From: Pegoplata infirma
Lineage: Eukaryota; Arthropoda; Insecta; Diptera; Anthomyiidae
Reading direction: 5' to 3'
NCBI GenBank assembly: GCA_963921195.1
Contig: OY992536.1
Span: 235,822,023 to 235,886,022 of the forward strand
DNA length: 64,000 nt
The notes under the pieces are model-generated. The model saw only the letters and a program-made list of their open reading frames with translations, had not been told where the DNA came from and searched no databases. The translations under genes were made by a program, and so were the position numbers. Position 1 is the first letter of the stretch. Every line of letters starts with the position of its first letter. This document shows, piece by piece, positions 1 through 11,779 of the stretch.

Positions 1-1390
1 CATCTTCTTATAACTCTTAATTTGTAGGCTATATGCAGACTAGAAGAATTTTGAAGAAGACATAAAGATTTTGCCTTATAAGAGGCAAGAAAAGTCCCCT
101 GAGACGGATGGTGTTACGGCTGTAGCCCTGAAGAAGTGTGCATTGTCTTTGTCACGGCATTTGACTACATTATTTAGCTACTCGTACCGGGTAGGAGTTT
201 TTACCTCTTGCTGGAAGGTGGCCAACATCCAGCCAATCCCAAAAAAAGAGAGGATACAAACTCTGAATACTACCACCCAATAGCAATTTGCCCTACGCTC
301 TCGAAGGTCATGGAGAGCATGATCAACCACCACTTGGTTAATTATTTGGAGTATAATTCACTTTTGTGTTATCGTCCGTATGGCATAGAAGTCGTTCTAC
401 GGGGGACCTGTTAGCGTTTCTTTCGGAACGTTGGAGTGGTTCTATTCACCAGTTTGGTGAAAGCAAAGTGGTTGCTTTAGATATTTCCAAAGCGTTTGAT
501 CGTGTGTGTCACGGTTTCAAAACTTATTACGTTTGGTGTCGGTAGTGTTTCTCTCGATTTATATCGAGCTTTCTCAGAGACCGCTCTATACGTGTTGTTA
601 TAGATAGGTTTTATCGGATGAGTTTAATTTAAATTTAGGGGTACCGCAAGGCTCTGTTCCTTGTCCTACACTTTTTTCTTATTTTTCTTAACGACCTCCT
701 GGGTCTAACTTTCAATCCTATCTATTTTTTCGCAGATGACAGCAACGTTTGTCATTGATTTTCCTTTAATCATAGACCAAGGTTGAAGCTATAAGGAAGA
801 ACATGAATGACACACTCAATCATGACCTTACGATAATCTACGAGTGGGGTGTTGCTAATAGGGTCGATTCTAATGCTCGTAAAACCCAATGTTGTATGTT
901 GACCCAAAGACGGCTTGTGGCATCAGCGTCATCTGTATCCATGGGTGGTATAGCTATTGAGGAGTCAGAAACTCTTGAAGTTCTATGCATGAAAATCCAA
1001 TGTGATGTTCGTTGTAACCAACATGTTTTTCAAATGTCGAAAGAAGCATTCAAGTGCCTTGGTTTCTTAAAACGGTGCAAGAATTACTTCACTCCGTCTA
1101 ATCTCCTCTGTCTGATCTCCTATACCGCCTATATCCGACCAAAAATGGAATACAACTCCCATATCTGGGCAGGAGCTTCAAGGCCTATCTTGAAGCTTCT
1201 GGATCGGGTGCAAAGGAGTGCGTTGACGCTCCTCAATGACTGCTGGGTATTCATCTCTATTGACTCATTGTGCGTCGTTGTTCTATCGATATTACAACGG
1301 TAAGTGTTCAGCTGAGATGGGCGAACTCATCCCTGAGAAGCGGGTGCATGCCAGTAGTACTCGGTTTCCCGTTCGTTGTATTTGTCTCTA
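1..1390 (+). pseudogene. Decayed LINE reverse transcriptase (CR1/jockey-like), frameshifted
   Basis: Non-LTR retrotransposon relic. The translation moves through several frames: around 71-283 it has the early RT block (DGV.. then IPKK), around 208-414 the next block (YYHPIAICPTLSKVMESMI), near 640-660 a GVPQGSV-like motif, near 730 the catalytic FADDS box, and 803-1300 the thumb-like region (YIRPKMEYNSHIWAGA). No RNase H follows. Frame changes and short deletions show it cannot make a protein. The 5' part lies outside the window, and no clear poly(A) or target duplication was found. The clade comes from recognition of the RT blocks and is less sure than the LINE call itself. The pieces at 4138-4330 and 4860-5030 look like the same family. 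Confidence 0.85.
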
Positions 1391-1918
1391 GAAAAATTCA
1401 AGTTAAATGTCTACAAATACTACTCCCTCTTTCCTTCTCCTCATAACCTATTTTCCTAATACCAACACAATGCATTGCATTAGTAGGAGGCATCCCCTAA
1501 GTATTGGCTCAAAGTAAAAAAAAAAAAACAGACAATCAATTTCCACCAAACTATAAGGTTCAGATAAGGGTACTTCATCCAAAATTTATCGTTTTTTTGC
1601 CAGGGTGGCCTGAAATTAATAAAAACCAGCTTTTATTGCCTTTTTCTTTTTTAAAACCCAATAATGCAGAAAACAAACGGAAGTAAAAAAAATTATATAA
1701 CAAAACGGTAACAAAAGAGAAAATATGATTAACGGACGTAATTAAATTAACACGAACTTGAAATTTTACGACATTTAACAGCACAAATTTCCCATTAAAC
1801 TATAAAATGCCTACAAAAAGGACATAAATGTCTCGTTAACCTGCTCTTTACTTCTTTTAAGCTAATTATTTAATGATTTTCCAATTGTTTTGAATTTCTC
1901 CCTTTTTTTTATTTTTAG
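1391..1918 (+). other. AT-rich stretch, probable intron 5' of the Gln/Asn-rich exon
   Basis: No coding signal, repeat pair or RNA gene was recognised. The stretch ends in a pyrimidine tract and AG at 1917-1918, the acceptor of the next exon, so at least its last part should be intron. Confidence 0.45.
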
Positions 1919-2372
1919 AAACTTTGTAGTGGCCAACGGTTTTATGAATTCTATAATAGGACATTCAAATTATCCAACCGCAGCGACAACAACGGCAATG
2001 ATAACAAATCTACAACAGAATATATATCAACAACAACAGCAACCACATCAGCAACAGCAACAACAAAATTTAACAGGAACATCCTTTAATGTACAAAAGG
2101 AACAACAAAACCACAGCAGTCAACATGGAACAGCAGCAACAACAATATCACCCCACCATCCCCATTCTCAAATACATACACCAAAAATTCAATCTATCAT
2201 AAATAATAATTTACTAAACAATAATAATAATAATAACAGTAATATTAATTATACTGACATTAATAGTTTTCATAAACAGGACATAAATAGCGGAGGTAGC
2301 AGCAGTGGCAGTGCTGCTGCTGGTGTTGTTGGAAATGGTGGTAATTTTAATACTCTAATTAACTCGTGTTAA
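1919..2372 (+). CDS. Terminal exon of an unidentified Gln/Asn-rich protein
   Basis: An open frame enters through a consensus acceptor (T-rich tract then TTTTTAG, AG at 1917-1918) and runs to TAA at 2370-2372. It enters in the third codon position, so two bases come from the previous exon outside the window or unrecognised. It encodes about 150 residues of low complexity: poly-Gln blocks (QQQQQ, HQQQQQQ), Thr/Ala-rich and His/Pro stretches, a run of seven Asn, then a Gly/Ser/Ala-rich tail ending in LINSC. Such tails are common in fly transcription factors and RNA regulators, but no domain is visible, so no function is assigned. An AATAAA 84 bases after the stop supports a gene end here. It is on the same strand as Rb97D and belongs to a separate upstream gene. 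The ORF could be read as starting a little upstream, but those codons are the intron tract. Confidence 0.7.
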
Positions 2373-2455
2373 CAATAATAATAATTAAGTTTTAAGTTTT
2401 TTTTTTCTTTGTAAATTAAGCCTTAATTAAAAATTTATACATTTAAGAATCTTTA

Positions 2456-2461
2456 AATAAA
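2456..2461 (+). promoter_or_regulatory. Poly(A) signal AATAAA of the upstream gene
   Basis: Canonical hexamer 84 bases after the TAA of the Gln/Asn-rich exon, in AT-rich sequence. Confidence 0.6.
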
Positions 2462-2779
2462 TATAATCAAAATTTTTAAATATAAAACATCCTTATTGTG
2501 TATGCATTATTAAAAATCATCCCAGGATATATATTTTCTTATTTATAAGAAAAAGGCAATTGAAGAAGTTAACAAATGTTTAATTTTTTTCTTCTTTTAC
2601 GCATGAAATCATTACAATTCCTACGAATAGAATTGTACGAATTGTAATTGTTTTCCAGTTAAAGAACTTAACGTTACCAACTGTTTGAAATCAAACAAAT
2701 CTGATATGCTGCGCAAGCAGACGATAACCAATTGTGCCAAGTAACTGAGACGAGAGAAGCTTCTCTACGAACAGCGCCT

Positions 2780-3060
2780 TGGTGTAAAGTTATTTTTGCC
2801 CCTCGGGGTAGTAAGAGATTTTGGTCATTCGTAAAGAGAGTAAAAGTACAATCCTAGTTTTTCTATCCCGACTCTTATAAAGGATGACAAAGTGTTCAAT
2901 GACCCGGTTTATAAGGCTAACAATAAATTCATTCTTGCTGGAAGGCAATAAACCACTGCCCGAAGTTAAAAGAGTATCCAGTACTATGGCCATAATAACA
3001 CTACTAAACATCGAAAATGCGACTGGGACGTGACCTTATACACTTGATTACAATAGTTCT
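2780..3060 (+). pseudogene. LINE fragment, region upstream of the RT core
   Basis: The broken translation resembles the segment before the RT core of jockey/CR1-type LINEs: a region like F.S..KRV, then SIPTLIKDDKVFNDPVYKAN. Several stops and frame shifts are present. It may be another part of the family seen at 1-1390 and 4138-4330. Confidence 0.5.
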
Positions 3061-3596
3061 GCTGGTCAAAAATCCGATCTTTAAACTTTCGCATCACATC
3101 AGGTTTATGAGAAAATTAAGGTCAAAGTTCAAAAAAATCGCCATTTTGGGCATTTTTTGGAAACTCATGGCGGATGAACCCGATGCGATGGCGACTTCAA
3201 AATAAGTCGAGGGTAAAGATTAAACATTACTCTTTAAGATGCAGAACTCATTTGGTCAGTCGCCTTAACATTTTGGGCACCAATTGCCTTTCAATGGTGT
3301 CTTATCAAAAAAAAACTTTTTTTGTGGACAAAGACGTTAAAAAAAGACTATTGGTGGTCGAACTGTTAAAGCGACTGATCAAATGAGTTAAACATCTTAA
3401 AGAGCAATGTTTGAGCTTTACCCTTGACTTATTTTTAAGTCGTCAGCACATCGGGTTAATCCGCTATGAGTGTTTAAATATGTCTGAAATCGCGTTTTTT
3501 TTTTTTATGTCAAATTTCTCAAAAACCTGATGTAATGGAAAAGTTTGGAGACCAGATTTGTGACCAGGAGAATAATGGCATTTCATTAGCAAAAAG
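3060..3596. other. No gene; repeat-like stretch with a 'CTCAAAAACCTGATG' motif
   Basis: The short open frames here look random. At 3515-3575 there is a motif (CTCAAAAACCTGATGTAATG, then CCAGATTTG) that recurs in diverged form at 36450-36500, 53780-54330, 54870-54930 and 56250-56320, so part of this stretch derives from that repeat class. Confidence 0.4.
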
Positions 3597-4110
3597 TTTT
3601 TATACCCTCCAACCACAGTATGGGGGTATACTCACTTTGTCATTCCGTGTGTAACGCATTGAAATATCGATCTAGAATCCTATAAAGTATATATTTTATT
3701 TATCTGCGATCGATTCTAAGACATTCTAGCGATGTCCGTCCGTACGCCCGTCTGTCCGTCTATAGAAGACACGATACTGTCCAAAATAAAAGAGCTAGAC
3801 TTCCGAAGTTTGGCACGAATAAGTCTTATATTCCTCGGCAGGTTAAGTCCGGAAATAGGCAAAATCGGACCAAGCGAAAAAAAAATTCCTCCTTAGAGAA
3901 CTAAACCAACCTAAGAAAGAACCGCATTTTTTGGAGGTTTTTTGGTACTTTTCTCAAGCAAGTTCAACATTCTTATGTCAAAAGAAGGTGCCCCAACGTC
4001 TCGCAATAACCCCCCCCCCCCCCAAAAAAAAAAAAGACGCCCCTGGAAACTTTTTTATGTTGTTTTTTACATATTGGAGGGTATAAAAGATTCGGCACAG
4101 ACTTTTTTCC
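3597..4110 (+). repeat. TATACCCTCC dispersed element, diverged copy
   Basis: Begins TTTTTATACCCTCC, continues with TTTGTCATTCCGTGTGTAAC, CGAAATATCGAT-like text, a block reading GACATTCTAGCGATGTCCGT with GTCC/GTCT runs, and ends GGAGGGTATAAAAGATTCGG. The same order occurs at 17109-17683 and reversed at 25612-26188 and 26436-27049. No protein is encoded. A C run and an A run (about 4010-4034) lie in it. I recognise the type from brachyceran genomes but do not give it a family name. Confidence 0.75.
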
Positions 4111-4137
4111 AAAATGTAATTTTTCGAGCTCGTGCTG

Positions 4138-4330
4138 TTTAAAGGGCACTTGAGGATCTCAACGTAAGTAAGTCACCGGGACCTTTAGACTTACTAGCAC
4201 TGGTGCTACAGCAGTGCTCCTCAGTGTTAGCTCTTCCATTGGCAAAGCTCTTCCCTAAAAAAGGTGCATCTTCAAACTCTGAGAACTATCGCCCGATATC
4301 ATATTGTTCTACGCTCTCGAATATGGACAG
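4138..4330 (+). pseudogene. LINE RT fragment (same type as 1-1390)
   Basis: Translation includes LNVSKSPGP, then LPLAKLFPKKGASSNSENYR and PISYCSTLSNM, the first RT blocks of a CR1/jockey-like LINE, with an internal deletion relative to the 1-1390 copy. It begins just after the dispersed element and stops at 4330, where unrelated sequence follows. Confidence 0.7.
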
Positions 4331-4482
4331 AAGACAGCTAAGAGCGGTAATAAATCTTATAACGGACCATAATAAACTCATGATAAGAATCGGGGTAATG
4401 TCAGACGACTCTTGCGGATGGTACAATGAATCTCTCGAAGACAGATTTTATTTCTTATGTGAATACGCTGCATTATCATTTA

Positions 4483-4712
4483 GGTTAGGTTGTAAGTGAC
4501 TGCTGACGTTTTACGTCAGCACACGTAGACTCTCAGGTCCGTTGTGATACTACGGGACTGTAATTGGTTTCCCTGTGCAGTGCACTGGAGAAAATGGTCA
4601 GTTGGTCGGTAAATTGAATCCTACACAACATTTATTATTTTAATATGGATTTATTGTTTGAAAAATAGTTTCCAGTCTTGCAAGCTCATCGGCTTTGCAA
4701 TTCCCTAGAAGA
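4483..4712 (-). mobile_element. 3' fragments of the RNase H LINE, internally deleted
   Basis: Two blocks match the LINE at 41389-43711 in the same orientation: 4483-4577 with its 3' untranslated end (41390-41478) and 4674-4712 with part of its RNase H region (41958-41995). The roughly 460 bp between them in the long copy are missing or replaced. Coding potential is lost. Confidence 0.7.
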
Positions 4713-4859
4713 TTTAAATATTTCGGATTTTATATTTTTCAGGATCTTCAGGACCTATGGGACCCTTGGCTTCCAATGTCATTCATTAACCTGTCGAAGT
4801 GGAAAACGTACAACACAAAATCTTAACAGAGAAAAGGAAGAAGAACTATAGCAGGAATC

Positions 4860-5030
4860 ATATTGGGCCAAATCTTGGAAATCTACGGATGTCATTCCCA
4901 GCGATGTGATGCTCTCCATCACATCGCTCTCAAATGTGATGGAGAGCATGCTAAATCACCATGCTCTCTAGCATGGAACTCACTTTTCAGTGACCGACAG
5001 TATGGCTTCCTTAAACGTCTTATAGTTCAA
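4860..5030 (+). pseudogene. LINE RT fragment with local duplication
   Basis: Contains NVMESMLNHH-like and SLFSDRQYGFLK-like coding text, equivalent to the YHPIAICPTLSKVMESMI region of the first LINE. The bases encoding MESM are repeated in direct and inverted form (GATGTGATGCTCTCC / AATGTGATGGAGAGCATG), suggesting a small rearrangement. Confidence 0.6.
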
Positions 5031-6177
5031 CCCGAGAGAGGTAAACCGTTTGGGAGGGGCGGGGGTTTAAAGTCGAAGTGGCATTTCTTAAATGTCTCAA
5101 AAACTACTCATTCGATACGGTACTGTAGTTCTAAAACTTACCCAGATATTAGGGGTCAAAGTTGACTCTTTTTTTTAACATTTTTCATGTTTGTGATTAA
5201 AATTTAATTGATTTGTGGTAACATACCGATATCTGACAAACTACCTATCCGATCAATTAGAAAAAATCGGTCCATGTTAAGACCAAGCCCCCATAAAAAC
5301 GTCCCCTTTGGATTAGGCTTAAATGACTCTAATAACCGTATTATAATAGATATCGCTTTGAAATTTAACATGTAATCAAATTTTGTATGCACGAATCATA
5401 ATTCCAAAGGAATCGGGTCAGTCCTTCTCGTAGTCCCCATACAAACCACCCTCCAGAATTTCATATAATTTCCACAAAATTCAAAAAAATTAAAATATTT
5501 GAAAAAAAATTTATTTGTAGGTGTTAATCGTGTACCATTTTTGGACTTATATTCAGTTAAATCCGTCTATTAACAAACAAAATTAACCAATTCCTCTAAA
5601 ATTTGGTCTGTGTGTGATTTCTACACTAAAGATCTAACAAAAGATAGATCCAATAGGTCCATGTTCGGACTTGGGACCCATTTTCCGGAAAGCACTGGTG
5701 TAGGGCATCATATGTTCGGTCTTGACCGACTATAACTTTATTACTTGTTTGGTTTAGGCCACAGTACATGAGTAGTAGTATCACAGAGTTGCATCTGATA
5801 GGTGTTAGTATTAGTGACAGCACACGGTGTAACTTTTGACGTTTCATACAAAACGTAAACAAACATCATTAATACATGCACAAAAGCTCACACGTACAGG
5901 CACACATATACTAGGCAGCGATGATCATTCTGTACTAAAAACCATACCACCATATTGGAAAGTACGCAATCAGCACCAGTGTTTGCATACTAGTCTGTAC
6001 TGTGGTTTAGGCAACAATCCTGAAATAATTACGGTGTTTATAGTGTTAAATATTGTTTACAATATACAAAAACAAAGAATTGTTATGCATGCAGAAAATA
6101 ATAAATTTCTAGCAAAATAAAATTATATCAAATTAACGAAAATAAAAACAAAAACGTTTAATAAATTGAGCTTACCC
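5031..6177. other. Intergenic, nothing recognised
   Basis: No coding pattern, inverted repeat or family member was identified. The short open frames lack domains and codon bias. Confidence 0.4.
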
Positions 6178-6180
6178 TTA

Positions 6181-6516
6181 AGCTGCCCATTCACTTGCAA
6201 TATTATTGTTCAACTTTTCAAATTGTACAATAATATCGCTTGTGTGTATGTAATATTTACGGTTGTGCAATATATTGGAGAATATCAAAACACTTTTGAT
6301 ATTTATTGTACAAACAAGAATACTGCAATATATTTTATCAGTGTGTTGTCTATATTGTACAACTTTTATTATGTTATGTTTATGTTTATATCTTGTACAA
6401 TATATTGGGTTTAAGTATTGAGCAATTTTATTTGCTGTGTAGGGTAAAACGACAATAATATTGTAAAATATTTTTTTTTTAAGTTGAGCAATTTTATTGC
6501 AAGTGAATGGGCAGCT
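6181..6516. mobile_element. MITE, 22-bp TIR, TTA duplication, TTGTACAA-rich core
   Basis: Perfect 22-bp terminal inverted repeat beginning AGCTGCCCATTCACTTGC (6181-6202 and 6495-6516), flanked by TTA at 6178-6180 and 6517-6519. The core repeats TTGTACAA and CAATATAT motifs. A 3-bp TTA duplication with G/C-rich ends suits the PIF/Harbinger group (inference). An open frame across it is incidental. Elements at 40956-41299 and 45232-45421 share the TTA site and AG-first termini. Confidence 0.8.
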
Positions 6517-7029
6517 TTAATTTGTATACGTTTATTTAAGTAAAACACTTTTCACTACACTTATTAAATAAATTATAACAAAATTTATTTGCCGACCGTA
6601 ACTTTTCTGCAAAAATTCACAACACAAACAGCTGTTATCAACAATGATGTCAAGCCGTTTTAAATTTTTTATCGCCATTACACACCGTCTACACACAAAA
6701 AAAAATCGAGGTAATATTACCTAAAATTATAGTATAAAAATACCTTAGCGCCAGGCAAACGGGGCATTTGCTAAGTTAAAAGGTAATGTTACTTAAAAGC
6801 TAAGGTAATTTCTATGTTCGAAAATTTATTATGGTTGACAGAAATATACCTTAGCTTTTTAGGTAAAATAGCATTGATAAATAGGTGATATTACGTAAAT
6901 AATTGGGTAGTATTACCTTGTATTAGTAATGGCTTTTTTACACCATCTCCTTTTAAAATTTTAATAAAAACTACGAAAAGTTTATTATTTTAAATTAATT
7001 TTTTTTTTTTTTTTTTGAATGCTTACAAA

Positions 7030-8620
7030 TTTTAAAGAAAAGTTGATAATAAGAAAAATGTCTCAGAACTTTATGAAGAACTCAAAATCTGAAAATTTTT
7101 CTGTTATTAAACATTTTTAAATAGGAATACTTTCAGATTCTAAAACTTTTCTACAGAAAATACTCAGTTTCTGGATATTTTTTTTTTAAAAATCTGAAAT
7201 CTCAGAATCTGAAAATTTTTCTATAGAAAAATGTTTCACAATTCAGAATATGAGAACTTTTCTATAGAAAATTTTGTCAGAATCTGAGAATTTTTCTATA
7301 GAAAAAATGTCTCAGAATCTGATAATTTTTTTATAGAAAATATATATAGAAAAAATCTGAGATTCTGAGACATTTTTGTATAGAAAAAAATCTCAGATTC
7401 TGAGACATTTTTGAATAGAAAAACTCTCAGATTCTAAGACATTTTTGTATAAAAAAAAAAAACGCAGATTCTGAGACATTTTTGTATAGAAAAAATCTAA
7501 GATTTTGATAAATTTTTTGTATAGAAAAACTCTCAGATTCTGAGAGATTTTTCCATAGAAAAAATTTAAGATTCCGAGACATTTTTCTATAGAAAAAAAT
7601 CTCAGATTCTGAGACATTTTTGTATAGAAAAAATCTCAGATTCTAATACATTTTTGTATATAAAAAATCTCATATTTTGAGACATTTTTGAATAGAAAAA
7701 ATCTCATATTCTCAGAGACATTTTTCTGTAGGAAAAATGTCTAAAAATCTGAGTATTTTTCTATAGAAAAACTCTGAGATTCTGAGACGTTTTTTCTTTT
7801 CAAAAGTTTTCAGAATCTGAGGTATTTTTCAATCGAAAATTTCTCAGATTCTGTAAATTTTTTTCTATACACAAATTCTCAGATTCTTTTCTATAGAATA
7901 TCTTGAAAAAAATCTCTGAATTTTCTAAAGAAATTGAGACATTTTATCTATGGAGATTCTAAGACATTTTTCTATAGAAAAAATCTCAGATTCTGAGACA
8001 TTTTTGTACAGAAAAATTTCAGGTTGTGAGGCATTTCTGTATAGAAAAAATCTCAGATTCTGAGACATTTTTGTATGGAAAAAATCTCAGATTCTAAGAC
8101 ATTTTGTGTAGAAAAAATTTCAAATTTCTTATAAATTTTTGTATAGAAAAACTCTCAGATTCTGAGAGATTTTTCTATAGAAAAAATTTCAGATTCTGAG
8201 TCATTTTTCTATAGAAAAATCTCGGAAAAAAATGTCTCAGAATCTGAGAATTTTTCTACAGAAAAAATGTCTCAGAATCTGAGAATTTTTCTATAGAAAA
8301 AATGTCTCAAAATCTGAGAATTTTTCTATAGAAAAAATTTCTCAGAATCTGAGAATTTTTCTATAGCAAAAATGTGTCAGAATCTGAGAATTTTTCAATA
8401 GAAAAAATGTATCGGAATCTGAAAATTTTTCTGTAGAAAAAATGTATCAGAATCTGAGAATTTTTCTTTAGAAAAATTTTTTGAGAATCAAATAATTTTG
8501 CAGAAAACATCTATGGAATTGTGCCTGAAAGATTTTCAGATTCTGAGACTTTTTTTTTACAAAAAATTAGCAGATTTTGAAATATTTTTTATAGAAAAAT
8601 GTCTTTTTCGCATTTCTATC
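7030..8620. repeat. Tandem array of a ~36-bp doubly palindromic unit, orientation-switching
   Basis: About 40 diverged units alternate two palindromes, CTCAGAATCTGAG and TTTTTCTATAGAAAAA. Because AAAATGT sits on one side only, orientation can be read: about 7030-7340 in one sense, 7350-8215 inverted, 8225-8500 back again. Open frames through it are products of the repeat. Diverged relatives occur at 46440-46800 and about 52520-52600. Confidence 0.85.
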
Positions 8621-9483
8621 TGGAAATACGGTTAAGAAATATAGATGATTCTGAGATTTTTCTTAATTCTAGTATTCTTGATTAATTTTTTTTGTAAATG
8701 ATGCTTCTTAAAACTGGGTAGCTGGATCCTTAGTTCTTGAAGACTTCTTACGTTATCTAAAAAACTGTAAAATAATTGATTTATTTTTACATAATTAATT
8801 TGATAATAAAGTTAATTACCGTGCTGGTCTAATTTTTCGCGAAATGTTAATTTTTATGATTTGATTTTTATTACGTTTAACAACTTTTAAAAAATATTTC
8901 AAAAATTTTTGATGTTTGTATTTTTTATTAATTTTAAAATTATTGTCAAAAAATTTTTCGAAGTTCTACCTAATTTGAATAGTAAAAGTTGCATAGCCAA
9001 TAGGTATTTAATTTACATATTGCTAAGGTAATAAACCTTATATTTTTGATTTCAAAGAAAAAATAAATACCTATGCCAGCTAAGGTATTCACTAAGAAAA
9101 AAAAATTCTCAAATCAAACAAAAACAATCTCAAATTAAAAATAAAACAGTGACAAAAGTCAACAAAATTTGTTTTTTCTCAAATTGAAAATGTTTATCGA
9201 CACTTTTAATATGACTTGAGTAACAAACAAAATTTTAAAAATGAAATGAAACAACGTTGATTTGAGAATGTTTATATGTTCAAATCAAAAGTGCACATAA
9301 TCAAATTAAATATTAAAAATTATTTATATAATTTTCTTTCTGTTTCCTAAAATTTTCAATGTAAATAAAACAATTGGAATTTTTTTATATTTATATACAT
9401 ATTTTATTTATTTTTCTTTACCACAGAAAAGTTATAAAGATGCAATTTTCTTTATACATATAGAAATAAAATAATATACCGTC

Positions 9484-9713
9484 GCTGCTCTGACGAAAAC
9501 ACCCATGTGATTTTCAAAAATTGTTGAAGACGTCTACGAATTAGATTTATATTGTCCTTTCGCGATCTTTTAAAGTTACTCCTATCACATACATATTTAA
9601 ATAATATTGCAAATCTACTTTTTCCATTAAGATTACCATAAAATTAAACGCAAAAGTTTACAAATTAGCTAGTCTCTTTAATAAATATACGTAGGTGTTT
9701 TTGTCAGAGCACC
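9484..9713. mobile_element. Small element with 20-bp TIR (GGTGCTCTGAC...)
   Basis: GCTGCTCTGACGAAAACACC at 9484-9503 and the reverse complement of GGTGCTCTGACAAAAACACC at 9694-9713 match at 18 of 20 positions. The 190-bp core has no ORF. No clear target duplication. Confidence 0.65.
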
Positions 9714-10540
9714 GATATCAAATAGACATCAAATAATACAAAAATTCCGGGATTGCTGTCATAAAATTTTAATTTTCTTCTGGATTATAGGTACTCTACA
9801 TTAATTTCCGCAAACAGGTACTCCACATTAATTTTCACATTAATTTCCACACCGTTTTTTTTTTTTTTTATTTATGTAAATACATACGTATGTATTTACT
9901 TTTGACTTTTGTCACTTATTACTTTAGTTCATTGTTTTACTTTAAGAAAATATTTATTATTTTTCGTTTAATTTTTATGGAAATTGAAAAATTTTCACTT
10001 ATGATACGCCACGAGACTTTTCTAAAATAATTGCGTCATTTATATGGCGTCGTTTTTAAAGTTGTTGAAAACTCATTTTGCTATTGTTTACAATCAAAAT
10101 GATTATTTTCATCATGGCAGCATCATGAAATAAAAAGGAGTTTTTTTTATATTTAATTCAAAAAATATACTTTTAAAATCAAGACCGAAACATATTTAAT
10201 TTTATAAAATTTCATTTCATTATTAAAATTTCGTTCAAAAATTTGAGAATTGTAAAAATGAGTACGAAAATATTTGATTTGACGACGATTTTTTCCCTCA
10301 GTGTTGTTACCTCGATTATTTTTTTGTGTGTAGATAAGAAACCAAAGTAAAAAATTTAATCCATCGACCGTTTTGTAGATCTGGCATCACCAAAGATAAT
10401 TGGAAAATTCTGGCAATGCCAAACCAAAGTTCAAACGTATAGCAAAGAGAGACAAAAAACAATCTGGAGAATCTCACTGTAAAACTGATATCTTCCATCT
10501 CGCTCACATTTCGATTTGTGATAAAATTTCGTAAACAATA

Positions 10541-11543
10541 CCATACACGCAAAAAAATCCCGTGTGTAAAATTATGCAATCATGCTTGGTAATTTTTTTT
10601 TTCTATAGAGTTTTAACATTTTTCGCAAGCCTTGTTTTGTTTTCCTCTGTCAAAGCTAAAATTTCATATTTATGTTGCTACCAAATATTACCAAGTTTGC
10701 TTGGCACATTGCAAGTACTTTTAAACATTATGCAAAACGACTTGTTTGTTATTGCCCGCTATTAAATTGATTTATTTTTGTAAAAACTTGGTAAATTTTT
10801 GCATGGGTGTGTAAAAGTGACCTAATACAGTACGAAAAAAATTTGCAGTTCATTTAAACTAGTTCAATTGAATTAGTTCGTTCAACAACTCTAGTTTCAA
10901 GCGTCTATCCAAATGAGCGTGTGAAGAAAAAAACTATGTACATATATAAACAAAAATACATTTTGGCAAGGTTAGTATGAAATTAATTTGTAACTTTTGT
11001 TTGCTATTTAGTTTTGTTAAAATTGTTTTTTTTCAGGTTTATGACTTTTTACAACCGATGGAAGATGCAGTTTATACGTGTTTAAGAGTGAGATGTTTAA
11101 AAAAGTCTTTGTTCCGTGTCCATTACGTTTTTATTCTGTTCCTGGTGTTTTGGTCAACAACTTATTTAAGGTCGCAAGTGTGAATGCCATATTAGATATG
11201 TAAGTTTTGTGTTTATTGTATTTAATTGTATTGTATTTAATTTTAATTATGTTAAATAAATAAATAATGAAAAAAAATATTACTAAATTTGTTTTCTTTT
11301 TTATACAAAACAAAATTGATTATAATTATTAAGCATTAACGTTTTTTTTTAATAAGACATGAATGGCAATATTTGCCAAGCATTTTTGGGCAAATATAGT
11401 AAAAATTTTGTTTACTGGGATGTTCCTAAGCGTTTTGGCAAAATATCAAAATATATTGTTTAATGGGATTCCTCCCTATCTGCTTGGTAAAATTGGAGCA
11501 TTTTATTATGAAATCGCACCCAAGTTTTTTTTTGCGTGTATGG
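10541..11543. mobile_element. ~1 kb element with CCATACACGCAAAAAAA ends
   Basis: CCATACACGCAAAAAAA at 10541 and its reverse complement (TTTTTTTGCGTGTATGG) near 11527-11543 form a 17-bp TIR. The interior repeats TTGGTAA/TTACCAAG, GCAAAATAT and TATGCAA motifs, also found in the hairpin element at 63129-63360. An internal GGGTGTGTA at 10805-10813 could instead be the end of a shorter element. Short open frames inside are not convincing genes. Confidence 0.5.
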
Positions 11544-11779
11544 TTTTTGTTTACTACTTTTTCGAACGCCATTTGTTGTACTACTCTATGACTCTGACTC
11601 TGTTAGCTACCACCACCAAGCAATTCAATGTCACATTTGACGTTTACAAACACCAAAATCTTTGGTAAGCATCGCTTGCAATCTATAGTAGAGCTGGTGC
11701 TTCGCGTACTAAAGATTTATTTTCACTAAAACTTTTCTCAAAAATCTTTGATTATAATAAATTTAGCTTGCTGTATGAA

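Larger units (their letters stand above)
6690..10332. mobile_element. 3.6 kb TA-flanked element with TACACACAAAAAAA ends
   Basis: The left end reads TCTACACACAAAAAAAAATC then GAGGTAA; the right end is its reverse complement (TTACCTCGATT, T run, GTGTGTAGA), giving a TIR of about 25 bp inside TA dinucleotides. Subterminal CTAAGGTA/TACCTTAG motifs recur near the left end (about 6740-6860) and again at about 9020-9085. It encloses the palindromic tandem array at 7030-8620 and a small element at 9484-9713. No transposase was seen, so it is non-autonomous. Alternatively two separate elements share these ends. Confidence 0.65.

Noticed and set aside
7393..7617. Minus-strand frame with repeated SQNLRFF peptides
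   Set aside because: Direct product of the palindromic tandem array, not a gene.
10316..11668. Several short open frames (87, 67, 68 and 101 codons)
   Set aside because: They lie in AT-rich transposon sequence with no domain, no splice logic and no codon bias.
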